Source of the DNA: an uncultured Bdellovibrionales bacterium
GTDB lineage: Bacteria > Bdellovibrionota > Bdellovibrionia > Bdellovibrionales > UBA1609
Direction: 5' to 3'
DNA length: 64,000 bases
Assembly: GCA_938002015.1 (NCBI GenBank)
Contig: CALLAU010000044.1
Coordinates: forward strand, 62,001-126,000
Part shown: positions 36,013 to 45,588 of the stretch, piece after piece
Layout of the letters: every line of letters begins with the position of its first letter
How positions within the stretch are numbered: position 1 is the first letter of the stretch
Position numbers and translations under genes: made by a program
Notes under the pieces: model-generated
What the model saw: the letters and a program-made list of their open reading frames with translations, nothing else
Database searches by the model: none
What the model was told of the DNA's origin: nothing

Positions 36013-36546
36013 TTAGAAACTAGGTTTTCTTTTTGAAAGGCTATCTAAAATTTCGTTGATATCGTCGGTACTTTCTAAATCACCGACGATAAGTTCTTGA
36101 TCAGCTTCAAGACTGTCATCACCTAAGAGTTTACTTGCTTCATTTTCTAAAGCGTAATTTGTAGCATCATACTTATAAAAAAGACTATCATTTGATTCAC
36201 GAACTGGGCTCCATACATAGGGAAGTTCTTCTCTTTTTGGGTTAATAAAGAAGTTTGAGAAAACATCTTTTAAACCTAAGAGAATAAAGTCAGAGATTTC
36301 GATAATATCTTGGGTTTCAGAGTCAAAATCAGCTGAAACAATAAAATTGACCTGAGCTATTGAATTGCTCTCTAAATAACCAATTCTTATAATTATTTCA
36401 TTAGGGTAGATATAGGTTTGAGCATCAAAGCTCCCTTTCTTAGCTTCGTCTGTGAAGTGTTCTTCAAATAAGGCTTTAACGGCCTCATCAAACTCGATAG
36501 GTGCTTTTGTGAAGGCTTTTGAGCTTTCTAATCTTGGATCTAACAT
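36013..36546 (-). CDS. Hypothetical cytoplasmic protein
   Basis: A 177-residue acidic, leucine-poor protein (FDEAVKALFEEHF, QVNFIVSADFDSETQDIIEISD) ending DSLSKRKPSF. No signal or membrane segment. I start at ATG 36546; the frame continues to a TTG at 36651, but that would overlap the divergent miaB start. No strong ribosome site precedes either. No family recognised. Confidence 0.55.
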   Translation of the reverse strand: MLDPRLESSKAFTKAPIEFDEAVKALFEEHFTDEAKKGSFDAQTYIYPNEIIIRIGYLESNSIAQVNFIVSADFDSETQDIIEISDFILLGLKDVFSNFFINPKREELPYVWSPVRESNDSLFYKYDATNYALENEASKLLGDDSLEADQELIVGDLESTDDINEILDSLSKRKPSF

Positions 36547-36642
36547 ATCGCGTTGGTTGTGAGCTTTTACAAGATGATTGTCAAGTGATTGACCCTTTAA
36601 GTGCTTAGATTTACATATAGAAGGACTAATAAATGAGGAATT

Positions 36643-38028
36643 ATGAGCCAAGAGATCACTCGTTTTAAAGAGTCAAAAGATCAGTTATTTCAACCAGTTA
36701 AATTTGAAGAGCCTCGTGGTGTGTTCGTTTCAACCTATGGTTGTCAGATGAATGTAAATGATAGTGATAGAATGATCTCACTTTTAGAGATGTTAAACTA
36801 CACTCCTGTTCAACAACCTAAAGATGCTGCTTTAATTATCATTAACTCTTGCAGTGTAAGAGAAAAACCTGTCCACAAAGTCCATTCTGAAGTGGGAAGA
36901 TATAGGAAGCTAAAACTAACAAAGCCTGATTTATTAGTTGGAGTTGCTGGTTGTGTTGCTCAACAAGAAAAAGATCAACTTTTAAAAGACCTTCCTGCCA
37001 TAGACTTTGTTCTTGGCCCAGACAATATTGATTCACTTCCAGAGATTGTCTCTAAGCTTCATAAAGCTCCTGAGGAAAGACTTTCAGCTGCAAGGTTTAA
37101 ACACCAAGAAGCATATCATGTACAGACTCTTGTTCAAAACCCAGGTGTTTCAACATTTGTTAACATCACAAAAGGCTGTGATAACTTTTGTACCTTTTGT
37201 GTTGTTCCTTATACACGCGGTAGAGAAAGAAGTAGGCCTTATAAACAACTTGTAGAAGATATTAATAAACTCACAAGTAGAGGTGTAAAAGAGGTTACTT
37301 TACTAGGTCAAAATGTGAACTCTTACACATCAGATTGCGGCGTTAATTTTGCAAACCTTTTAAAAGGTTTATGTGAAGATACCGATATTAAAAGAATAAG
37401 GTATTCTACAAGCCATCCAAAAGATTTTACTGAAGAGCTTATAAAGATTTCTGCTGATTACAGAGATAAAATTTGTGAATTTATTCATTTACCAGTTCAA
37501 TCAGGCAATACTGAAATTTTAGCAAAAATGAATAGAGGCTATTCAAGAGAAGACTACTTAGAGAAAGTAGATAAAATTTTTGATTACCTCCCTGGAGCTT
37601 CGCTCTCTACTGACATTATAGTTGGTTTTCCAGGTGAAACAGAGCAGCAGTTTAATGATACGTTGTCTCTTATTGACCGAGTTCCTTACGAGTCAATTTA
37701 TGCGTTTAAATATAGTCCAAGACCATTTACTAAAGCAGCTAAATGGGAGGATCACTTATCTGAAGAAGAAAAATCAGATAGGCTACATAGGCTTTTTGAA
37801 AAACATAAAATTATAGCGCACAAACTCTGTGAAAAATATGATGATCAAGAGTTTGAAGTTCTTGTTGAAAAAAGAGATGAAGATAGAGGAAACTGGTCGG
37901 GGAGAACAACTCATAATAAAGTTGTTAATTTCGTGGGTGGTGAAAACTTAGTAGGAAAATTTGTTAAAGTTAAAATATTAAAAGCGTTTCCACTTACCCT
38001 TAGAGGCGAGTTTGTAAGTGAATACTAA
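36643..38028 (+). CDS. miaB: tRNA-2-methylthio-N6-dimethylallyladenosine synthase MiaB
   Basis: A 461-residue radical-SAM methylthiotransferase acting on i6A37 of tRNA. The N-terminal UPF0004 domain shows its three cluster cysteines (STYGCQMN, NSCSVREK, VAGCVAQQ); the radical SAM cluster is CDNFCTFC, followed by VPYTRGRERSRP. The C-terminal TRAM domain (FEVLVEKRD... to the end) is present. TGAGGAA precedes the ATG. It heads a tightly overlapping run that goes on to guaB, guaA and dnaE. Confidence 0.97.
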   Translation: MSQEITRFKESKDQLFQPVKFEEPRGVFVSTYGCQMNVNDSDRMISLLEMLNYTPVQQPKDAALIIINSCSVREKPVHKVHSEVGRYRKLKLTKPDLLVGVAGCVAQQEKDQLLKDLPAIDFVLGPDNIDSLPEIVSKLHKAPEERLSAARFKHQEAYHVQTLVQNPGVSTFVNITKGCDNFCTFCVVPYTRGRERSRPYKQLVEDINKLTSRGVKEVTLLGQNVNSYTSDCGVNFANLLKGLCEDTDIKRIRYSTSHPKDFTEELIKISADYRDKICEFIHLPVQSGNTEILAKMNRGYSREDYLEKVDKIFDYLPGASLSTDIIVGFPGETEQQFNDTLSLIDRVPYESIYAFKYSPRPFTKAAKWEDHLSEEEKSDRLHRLFEKHKIIAHKLCEKYDDQEFEVLVEKRDEDRGNWSGRTTHNKVVNFVGGENLVGKFVKVKILKAFPLTLRGEFVSEY

Positions 38029-38539
38029 TAAGATTAGAGCAGAGAAAATGAGCATGAGAAAATTAGTTCAAGTTATACCACAGGCTTTTGTAAATGATGA
38101 AAGGTCATCACAGGGTCTTGCTATATTTGAAAACCAAGAAACTAAGGAGAAGTTTACAGTATTTATTGAATCAGAAGTTAATGTGAATCTTTTTTTAAGA
38201 GAGTCTTTTAAAAAATCAGAAACAGGCTTTAGCCTTTCTTATGAATTTATTAAAGCCTTTAATTATGAGATCGATATGGCTGTTCTTGAAAAAGAAAATG
38301 AAAGCGATATTAAAGTTAGTATTTTCTTAAAGCATAAAGATGATACATCAAGATCTTTAAAAGAAGTTAGAATTAAAATTTATGAGCTTTTAGGTTTATG
38401 GAACAATTTAGATTTTAAAATTATGGCTTCAACAGATTTGATTTCTTTTTCTAAGGATATGTCGCTTCCATTAAGTGAAGGTAGTGGACCTCAGGTTAAA
38501 AACTTACATAAAAAATATGGACAGAAGTACTTGATATGA
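38018..38539 (+). CDS. Unknown protein, possibly a divergent bifunctional-nuclease (DUF151) domain
   Basis: A 173-residue protein with no membrane segment. GLAIFENQETKEKFTVFIESEV weakly recalls the start of the DUF151/BFN domain, and BFN genes often neighbour miaB in related bacteria; both points are inference. The start is GTG at 38018 (overlapping miaB by 11 bases) or ATG at 38048. Its end overlaps the next gene as ATGA. Co-translation with miaB and the carbonic-anhydrase-like gene is likely. Confidence 0.6.
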   Translation: MNTNKIRAEKMSMRKLVQVIPQAFVNDERSSQGLAIFENQETKEKFTVFIESEVNVNLFLRESFKKSETGFSLSYEFIKAFNYEIDMAVLEKENESDIKVSIFLKHKDDTSRSLKEVRIKIYELLGLWNNLDFKIMASTDLISFSKDMSLPLSEGSGPQVKNLHKKYGQKYLI

Positions 38540-39066
38540 TGAGACACTTAGAGACAAGCCCAAAAATTGATGAATCCTGTTTTATAGCTAAGTCCTCAGA
38601 TATAATCGGAGAGGTTAATATTGGTAAGAATTCTTCAGTTTGGTTTTCCTGTGTTTTAAGAGGGGATGTCATGCCAATTAACATTGGTGAAAACACGAAT
38701 ATACAAGATGGTACAGTAATACATGGAAGTGTAAATAAAGCTCAAACAAGAATAGGTAATAATGTTACTGTTGGGCATAGAGCTTTGCTTCATGGATGTA
38801 GAGTAGAAGATAACTCACTTATTGGAATGGGTAGTGTTGTTATGGACAACGCTGTGATCCCTAAAAACTGTATTGTTGCAGCAGGTTCTGTTGTTACAGA
38901 AAACTCTCAGTTCGAAGAAGGTCAGTTGATCCTTGGAAGTCCTGCTAGAGCAAAAAGAGCACTTAAAAAAGAAGAATTAGATTGGCTAGAGTCAAATATA
39001 AGTCATTACGTTGAATATTCAAAATCTTATAAAACAAACGAGGTAAAATATTATGAGCACAAGTAA
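38536..39066 (+). CDS. Gamma-carbonic-anhydrase-like hexapeptide-repeat protein
   Basis: A 176-residue left-handed beta-helix protein of the YrdA/gamma-CA family. Repeats run from ENTNIQDGTVIHG through IGNNVTVGHRALLHGCRVED to GMGSVVMD, and include the histidine positions (VIHG, VGHRALLHG) that bind metal in this family. Normal length. Whether it hydrates CO2 is unknown for most members. Overlaps its neighbours on both sides (4 and 14 bases). Confidence 0.9.
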   Translation: MMRHLETSPKIDESCFIAKSSDIIGEVNIGKNSSVWFSCVLRGDVMPINIGENTNIQDGTVIHGSVNKAQTRIGNNVTVGHRALLHGCRVEDNSLIGMGSVVMDNAVIPKNCIVAAGSVVTENSQFEEGQLILGSPARAKRALKKEELDWLESNISHYVEYSKSYKTNEVKYYEHK

Positions 39067-40531
39067 CACCAGTGGGTTAAGAATTCAAAAAGCACTTACT
39101 TTTGATGATATTCTTTTAGTTCCCCAGCACTCCGAAGTTGTTCCAACATCAATTTCTCCAAGATCTTTTTTCGCTAAAGATATTTACTTAAATACGCCAC
39201 TTATATCTGCTGCTATGGATACTGTAACAGAAAGTAAAGTTTCTCAAGTTATGGCTCAGCTTGGAGGTTTAGGAATTATACATAAGAACATGTCTGTTGA
39301 GGCTCAAGCATTTGAAGTTGAAAGAGTGAAGAAATATGAAAGTGGTATGATTCAAGAGCCAATAACTTTAGGACCAGATGCTTTAGTGAGTGATGCTCTT
39401 GATCTTATGAAGAAATATTCAATCAGTGGTGTCCCAATAGTTGTTGATAAAAAACTTGTAGGTATATTAACTAATAGAGACTTAAGGTTTGAAACAAACA
39501 TCAGTCAGCCGATACAAAATGTTATGACTAAAGAGAATCTTGTGACAACTCATGAAGGGACAACTTTAGAAGAAGCAAAAGAGGTTTTACAAAAACACAG
39601 GATTGAAAAGCTCCCTGTTGTAAATAAAACAGGTGAGCTTTGTGGGCTTATAACAATTAAAGATATAGAAAAGTCTCAAAACTTTCCTCACGGCACGAAA
39701 GATAATTTAGGAAGATTAGTTACAGGCGCTGCAGTTGGTATTGGAAGTAGTGGTATTGAAAGATGTGAAGCATTAGTAGAAGCAGGTTGTGATGTTTTAG
39801 TTATTGATACAGCTCATGGTCATTCAAAAAATGTATTAACAGCTGTAAAAGAGGCTTCAAATAAATTTAAAGATGTTGTGATTGTTGCAGGAAATGTGGT
39901 TACTCCTGAAGCTACAGAAGCACTTTTTGATGTAGGTGCTGATGTTGTAAAAGTAGGTGTTGGATCTGGAAGTATTTGTACAACAAGAGTTATATCTGGT
40001 GTTGGAGTTCCTCAGGTTCATGCCGTGAATCAATGCGCTCAAATTGCTAAAGCAAAAGGAAAAACTATTATTTCTGATGGGGGAGCAAAGTTTTCTGGTG
40101 ATGTTGTAAAAGCGTTAGCAGTTGGTGCTAACACGGTTATGATTGGTAGCATGCTTGCTGGTTGCGATGAAAGCCCTGGTGAAACACTTCTTTATCAAGG
40201 AAGAACTTATAAAGTTTATCGCGGTATGGGTAGTTTAGGAGCTATGAAGAAAGGCTCAAAGGATAGGTACTTTCAAGATTCAGTTTCTGACCTTGATAAA
40301 CTTGTGCCTGAAGGTATTGAAGGACGAGTTCCTTACAAAGGTTCTGTAAGTGGTATCCTTCATCAGATAGTTGGTGGAATTAAATCAGGTATGGGTTACT
40401 GTGGTGCTGATTCAGTAGAGTCTCTTCAAAAAAGAGCTCAATTTGTTGAAATCACTTCGCAAGGACTTAAAGAATCCCATGTCCATGATGTTGCAATAAC
40501 TAAAGAAGCCCCAAACTATAGATTGGATTAA
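39053..40531 (+). CDS. guaB: Inosine-5'-monophosphate dehydrogenase
   Basis: A 492-residue IMPDH converting IMP to XMP with NAD+. N-terminal [17 protein letters not shown], two CBS domains (about 100-215, including [19 protein letters not shown] and [16 protein letters not shown]), then the catalytic barrel with DTAHGHS, the active-site loop [12 protein letters not shown] and the flap [10 protein letters not shown]. Directly upstream of guaA, as expected for the GMP branch. Confidence 0.98.
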   Translation: MSTSNTSGLRIQKALTFDDILLVPQHSEVVPTSISPRSFFAKDIYLNTPLISAAMDTVTESKVSQVMAQLGGLGIIHKNMSVEAQAFEVERVKKYESGMIQEPITLGPDALVSDALDLMKKYSISGVPIVVDKKLVGILTNRDLRFETNISQPIQNVMTKENLVTTHEGTTLEEAKEVLQKHRIEKLPVVNKTGELCGLITIKDIEKSQNFPHGTKDNLGRLVTGAAVGIGSSGIERCEALVEAGCDVLVIDTAHGHSKNVLTAVKEASNKFKDVVIVAGNVVTPEATEALFDVGADVVKVGVGSGSICTTRVISGVGVPQVHAVNQCAQIAKAKGKTIISDGGAKFSGDVVKALAVGANTVMIGSMLAGCDESPGETLLYQGRTYKVYRGMGSLGAMKKGSKDRYFQDSVSDLDKLVPEGIEGRVPYKGSVSGILHQIVGGIKSGMGYCGADSVESLQKRAQFVEITSQGLKESHVHDVAITKEAPNYRLD

Positions 40532-40536
40532 TTATA

Positions 40537-42081
40537 ATGAATCTCTTTGATGATGCTATTAAAAACTCTGTTGTTATTCTAGACTTTGGCTCACAGTACA
40601 CACAGTTGATTGCTAGAAGGTTAAGAGAGCTAGGAGTTTACTCTGAAATACTTCCTTTTAACACTCCACTTAAGAGTTTAAAAGAAAAAGACCCTAAAGC
40701 TATAGTATTAAGTGGTGGACCTCACTCTGTTTATGGAGAGGACTCTCCTGTAAGAGATGTTAAAGAGCTTTTAGAAATGGCCCCTGTTCTTGGTGTTTGC
40801 TATGGAATGCAACTGCTATGTCACCAACTAGGTGGCAAAGTTACAAAGAGCGACTTAAGAGAGTATGGGAGAAACAAAATTTCTTGGTCTAAGGACTCTC
40901 TTGTCTCATCAAAAGTTGAAAAGGTATGGATGTCTCACGGTGATGTGGTTGAGAAAATACCTGAAGGTGCAAAACTTCTAGCAACTTCAGAAAGTAATCA
41001 TCCTGCAGTTATTAAAAGTGAGAGATACTTAGCTTTTCAGTTTCATCCAGAAGTTGTACATACTGAAAATGGAAAAGATCTTCTTTCTTATTTTGTTTTC
41101 GATTTTTGTAGGATTGAAAAAAACTGGGACCCTTCTCAAATTTATAATAGAATTGAATCAAAGCTTGCAGAAGCTTTAAATGAAAAAGATACTGTATTGT
41201 GTGCACTAAGTGGAGGAGTTGACTCAGCTGTTGTAGCTGTTCTTCTGACTAAGATTTTAGGTCGTGATAAAGTTAAGTGTATTTTTGTAGATACAGGCTT
41301 ACTTAGAAAAAATGAATTTAATCAAGTTATGAAATCTATGACAGATTTGGGTTTAGATATAAAAGGTGTTGATAGTTCTGCGCTTTTTTATGAAAGACTT
41401 GCTGGAGTTTCTGATCCTGAGAAAAAAAGAAAAATAATAGGACATTCTTTTATAGATGTTTTTAAAGATGAGATTAAAAAAATTGGAGATGTTAAGTGGT
41501 TAGCTCAAGGTACACTCTACCCTGATGTGATTGAAAGTGTTTCACCTAATGGGAAGAGTGTAACTATTAAAAGCCATCATAACGTTGGAGGTTTACCAGA
41601 GAATTTAAACTTAAATCTCTTAGAGCCTGTTAGAGAGCTTTTTAAAGATGAGGTTAGAGAGCTAGGGAAATTTCTTAAAATGCCAAAAGAAGTCTTAAGT
41701 CGACACCCTTTTCCTGGACCTGGTTTAGCTATACGGGTTCTTGGGGCTGTAGACCAAGATTCAGTTAAAACTCTGCAAGATGCAGATGATATTTTTATAG
41801 AAGCTTTAAAAGAAAAGGAACTGTATCATAATATTTGGCAAGCTTTTTCAGTACTTCTCCCGGTGAGAACAGTTGGGGTACAAGGTGATAATAGAACTTA
41901 TGAAAAAGTCTTAACGCTTAGAGCTGTTACTTCAATAGATGGTATGACAGCTGATTGGTATGAATTTGAACCTGAATTTTTAAAATATGTTTCTAATAAG
42001 ATTACAAACCAAGTTCCTGGTGTGAATAGAGTTGTTTATGATATTACAAGTAAACCACCAGGAACAATAGAGTGGGAGTGA
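40537..42081 (+). CDS. guaA: GMP synthase (glutamine-hydrolysing)
   Basis: A 514-residue enzyme converting XMP to GMP. The N-terminal class I amidotransferase has Cys in LGVCYGMQLL and the HPEV histidine; the ATP pyrophosphatase has the P-loop ALSGGVDSAVVA; the C-terminal dimerisation domain ends KPPGTIEWE, the family's universal end. It follows guaB by 5 bases and is 7 bases before dnaE. Confidence 0.98.
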   Translation: MNLFDDAIKNSVVILDFGSQYTQLIARRLRELGVYSEILPFNTPLKSLKEKDPKAIVLSGGPHSVYGEDSPVRDVKELLEMAPVLGVCYGMQLLCHQLGGKVTKSDLREYGRNKISWSKDSLVSSKVEKVWMSHGDVVEKIPEGAKLLATSESNHPAVIKSERYLAFQFHPEVVHTENGKDLLSYFVFDFCRIEKNWDPSQIYNRIESKLAEALNEKDTVLCALSGGVDSAVVAVLLTKILGRDKVKCIFVDTGLLRKNEFNQVMKSMTDLGLDIKGVDSSALFYERLAGVSDPEKKRKIIGHSFIDVFKDEIKKIGDVKWLAQGTLYPDVIESVSPNGKSVTIKSHHNVGGLPENLNLNLLEPVRELFKDEVRELGKFLKMPKEVLSRHPFPGPGLAIRVLGAVDQDSVKTLQDADDIFIEALKEKELYHNIWQAFSVLLPVRTVGVQGDNRTYEKVLTLRAVTSIDGMTADWYEFEPEFLKYVSNKITNQVPGVNRVVYDITSKPPGTIEWE

Positions 42082-42088
42082 TTTAGAT

Positions 42089-45000
42089 TTGTTTGCTCAC
42101 CTTCATGTTCACTCTCACTATTCACTTTTAAGATCTTCTAGTTCTATTAATCAGATTGTATCTAAAGCATCTGATATGGGCATGAGTGCGATTGCACTAA
42201 CAGATTATGGAAATATGTATGGTGCTGTTGAGTTTTACTTTGCTGCGCAAAAAAAAGGGATAAAGCCCATAATTGGTTTAGAAGTTTTTTTAGAAGGTTC
42301 TTTTGTTAAAAGCTCCTCTGATTCATATAATTTAGTGCTCTTAGCAAAAGATTATAAAGGGTATCAAACACTTTCTAGAATTAGTAGTTATGGTTTAAAA
42401 GAGAATTTAAAAAACGGTGTTCCAAAAGTTAGTTTAGAGTATTTAAAAGAAAACTCTGAAAACGTTATTGCTTTAACGGGTGGCCATACAGGTGTTTTAG
42501 TCCAAAGTTATTTAAATCACGGTGATGAAAACACTGTTAGTTTGATTACAGAACTTAAGGATATTTTTGGTGAAGATCTTTATATTGAGATTTGTAGGCA
42601 AGGTTTAAAGCATGAGAATGAAGTCATCCCTTTTTCAAGAAAACTTGCTAAGGATTTAAATTTAAAGGTTGTACCTGCAAATGACACGCGATTTTCTAAT
42701 TACGATGATTTAGTAGCTCATAATGTACTCGTTGGTATTGGTGAAGGAAAAACATTAACAGAAGTTGAAGCTTCAACTTCTGTTAATGGAGAGTTTTATT
42801 TAAAATCTGAGCAAAAAATGCTTGAAACTCTTGGCGAAGAAATCTCAACAGAAGGATTATCATCACTTAAAGAAATAGTAGATAAGTGCAGTGTTGAGTT
42901 TCACCTTACTGATGCTGAAGGTAAACCTATCTACCATCTTCCAAGTTTTCCAACAAAAGACAATAGACCTGATAAAGAAGAAATCAGAGAGGTCTCGTTT
43001 GAAGGTTTAGAGAAAAGATTTAAAGAGATTGAAATTGTTCAAGGCAAAACTCTTAGCGATGAAGAAAAAGCAGTCTATGTAGAACGTTTAGAGTATGAGC
43101 TTTCAGTTATAGATTCCATGGGTTTTAATGGATATTTTTTAATTGTACAAGATTTCATTAAGTGGACAAAGGAAAGTGATATTCCAGTGGGGCCAGGTAG
43201 AGGGTCGGGTGCAGGTTCTCTGGTTGCCTTTTCTTTAGAGATAACAGACTTAGACCCTATTCCGTATGCTTTAATTTTTGAAAGGTTTTTAAACCCTGAA
43301 CGTGTAAGCATGCCCGATTTTGATATAGATTTCTGTCAAGATAGACGAGGCGAGGTTATTGATTATGTGACCGAGACCTATGGTCAACAATCTGTTTCTC
43401 AAATCATCACATACGGAAAGCTTCAAACTCGTGCTGCTCTTAGAGATGTTGGAAGAGTTTTAGGTTTTAATTTTCAAGAGATTAATGAAATTGCTAAACT
43501 TATTCCTGACACATTAGGTATTTCTCTACAAGAATCTTTAGATACTGAGCCTCGTCTTCAAGAAATGATGGATGAGAATCCTCAAGTAAACAAACTCATA
43601 ACTTTAGCTTTAAAGATTGAGGGACTTGTTAGACATGCTGGTATACATGCAGCAGGTGTTATTATTGCAGATGGAGACCTTGTTGCACATGCTCCTGTTA
43701 CATCTGGTTCTGATGGAGAGAACGTAGTCCAGTTTGATATGAAAAACTCTGAAAAGATTGGGCTTATTAAGTTTGACTTTTTAGGTTTAAAAACTCTTAC
43801 ACACATTAAGAAGGCCTTTGATTATATTGAAAAAACTAAGGGCAAGAAATTAAAACCTTTAGATGTTTCTCTTTCAGATCCAGGAATCTATGAACTCATG
43901 TCAAAAGGAGATACAGATGGAGTATTTCAGTTTGAGGGTGAGGGAATCACTGACTTAACTATTAAAGCAAAGCCTGAGAGCTTTACTGATATAGTGGCCT
44001 TAAATGCACTCTACCGTCCAGGTCCAATGGAAATGATTCCGGACTATTTAAAAAGAAAGAGCGGCAAGAAAAAGGTTGAATATCTTTTTCCAGAGTTAGA
44101 AGAAATTTTAAAAGAAACTTATGGAATTATTGTCTATCAAGAGCACGTACAGTTAATTGCATCAAAGATTGCAAGTTATTCACTTGGTGAAGCAGACATG
44201 CTTCGTCGAGCAATGGGAAAAAAAATAGCCGAAGAAATGGAAAAACAAAAGGACCGTTTCTTAAAAGGGGCTAGAGAAAATAACTTTGATACAAAAAAAT
44301 CAGAGAAGCTCTTTGATCTTATGGCTGAATTTGCAAAATATGGTTTTAATAAAAGCCATGCTGCAGCTTATTGTGTTATTACAGCTCAAACGGCATGGCT
44401 TAAGCATTATTATCCTGTTGAGTTTTTCTCAGCTCTTCTTTCAACTGAAATAACAAATACTGATAATGTTGTTAGATACATTAAGGATGCAAAAAAACAT
44501 GATATCGAAATAGTTCCACCCCATGTTAACTCGTCATTTTATGATTTTAATACAGATGGTCAAAAAATATTTTTCTCTCTTGGAGCAATTAAGGGAGTTG
44601 GAGCAAGTGTTGTTGATGCGATTGTGGAAGCAAGGAATAACCTGCCAGACAAAAAGTTTCAAAGCCTTGACCAATTTTTTGAAGAAGTTAATACAGCAAA
44701 AATTAATAAAAAGTCCTTAGAGAGTTTGGTAAAAGCAGGAGCTTTTGATGGATTTGGTTATAATAGAAGTGAGCTTTTTTCTGGTGCTAGACAATTTTTA
44801 GAAGCAGCTGAAACACAAAGAAAAGAAAAAGAAATTGGTCAGTATAATTTATTTGATCAATCAGATGATTCAAGTGGCTTTGATGTACAGATTGATAAAA
44901 AAGAAGAGTGGGCTAATAGGGCTATGCTTCAACTTGAAAAAGAAGTTCTTGGTTTTTATCTCTCTAGCCATCCACTTGATGGTTTTAGCACATTAAGAAA

Positions 45001-45550
45001 AACTTTTAACTCAGTATCAGTTGCAAGCTTAGGAGAAGATGACCATAAAAAACCTGTTACTATTTTTGGGTTAATTCCAAAAACTAAAGAATTTATAACC
45101 AAAAAAGGAACACGAATGGCTTTTGGACAGGCTGAAGATGAAGATGGTTCATTAGAGCTTGTTATTTTTCCAGATGTTTTTAAAGAGGTTGAAGGGCTTT
45201 TAACTGAAGAGAAACCACTTCTTATTACAGGAACTTTTGAAACGTCTGAAGGGCGTGGAGGAAAAATTTTAGTTGAGAGTATTACTAATCCTGCAGAAAG
45301 ACTAAAGAAGACTAAAAAAGTAACAATAAAGGCGGGGGTGTTAAACTCTGCTGAAATAGATGGCTTTATTGATTTTGCAAGATCAAAGTCTGGTTCGACA
45401 AAGGTTTCTCTAGACCTTGAAGTCACGGATTTAAAGAAAAGAGTAAATTTTGAGCTATTAGATCCAGAAGGTATAGAGTTTGACTTTGAGTTTTTAGAGT
45501 CAGTTGGTAAGATATTTTCTGGCTATGATGGCCTCGATTTGGGTGTTTAG
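42089..45550 (+). CDS. dnaE: DNA polymerase III alpha subunit
   Basis: The 1153-residue replicative polymerase. The N-terminal PHP domain starts FAHLHVHSHYSLL with its metal-binding His residues. The polymerase site is clear: GPGRGSGAGSLVAF and the catalytic aspartates in MPDFDIDFCQDRRGEV (near 408-413). Helix-hairpin-helix and an OB-fold (KPVTIFGLIPKTKEF) follow in the C-terminal third. Length fits DnaE1. Start is TTG with GGGAGTG upstream, 7 bases after guaA. Confidence 0.97.
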   Translation: MFAHLHVHSHYSLLRSSSSINQIVSKASDMGMSAIALTDYGNMYGAVEFYFAAQKKGIKPIIGLEVFLEGSFVKSSSDSYNLVLLAKDYKGYQTLSRISSYGLKENLKNGVPKVSLEYLKENSENVIALTGGHTGVLVQSYLNHGDENTVSLITELKDIFGEDLYIEICRQGLKHENEVIPFSRKLAKDLNLKVVPANDTRFSNYDDLVAHNVLVGIGEGKTLTEVEASTSVNGEFYLKSEQKMLETLGEEISTEGLSSLKEIVDKCSVEFHLTDAEGKPIYHLPSFPTKDNRPDKEEIREVSFEGLEKRFKEIEIVQGKTLSDEEKAVYVERLEYELSVIDSMGFNGYFLIVQDFIKWTKESDIPVGPGRGSGAGSLVAFSLEITDLDPIPYALIFERFLNPERVSMPDFDIDFCQDRRGEVIDYVTETYGQQSVSQIITYGKLQTRAALRDVGRVLGFNFQEINEIAKLIPDTLGISLQESLDTEPRLQEMMDENPQVNKLITLALKIEGLVRHAGIHAAGVIIADGDLVAHAPVTSGSDGENVVQFDMKNSEKIGLIKFDFLGLKTLTHIKKAFDYIEKTKGKKLKPLDVSLSDPGIYELMSKGDTDGVFQFEGEGITDLTIKAKPESFTDIVALNALYRPGPMEMIPDYLKRKSGKKKVEYLFPELEEILKETYGIIVYQEHVQLIASKIASYSLGEADMLRRAMGKKIAEEMEKQKDRFLKGARENNFDTKKSEKLFDLMAEFAKYGFNKSHAAAYCVITAQTAWLKHYYPVEFFSALLSTEITNTDNVVRYIKDAKKHDIEIVPPHVNSSFYDFNTDGQKIFFSLGAIKGVGASVVDAIVEARNNLPDKKFQSLDQFFEEVNTAKINKKSLESLVKAGAFDGFGYNRSELFSGARQFLEAAETQRKEKEIGQYNLFDQSDDSSGFDVQIDKKEEWANRAMLQLEKEVLGFYLSSHPLDGFSTLRKTFNSVSVASLGEDDHKKPVTIFGLIPKTKEFITKKGTRMAFGQAEDEDGSLELVIFPDVFKEVEGLLTEEKPLLITGTFETSEGRGGKILVESITNPAERLKKTKKVTIKAGVLNSAEIDGFIDFARSKSGSTKVSLDLEVTDLKKRVNFELLDPEGIEFDFEFLESVGKIFSGYDGLDLGV

Positions 45551-45588
45551 CACCTTATCATCTTTAAGAGTGGGGAGATTTTTTTAAA

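Noticed and set aside
44956..45426. 156-codon frame antisense to dnaE
   Set aside because: Lies wholly within the well-supported dnaE gene, is Ser/Pro-rich and has no ribosome site or family features.
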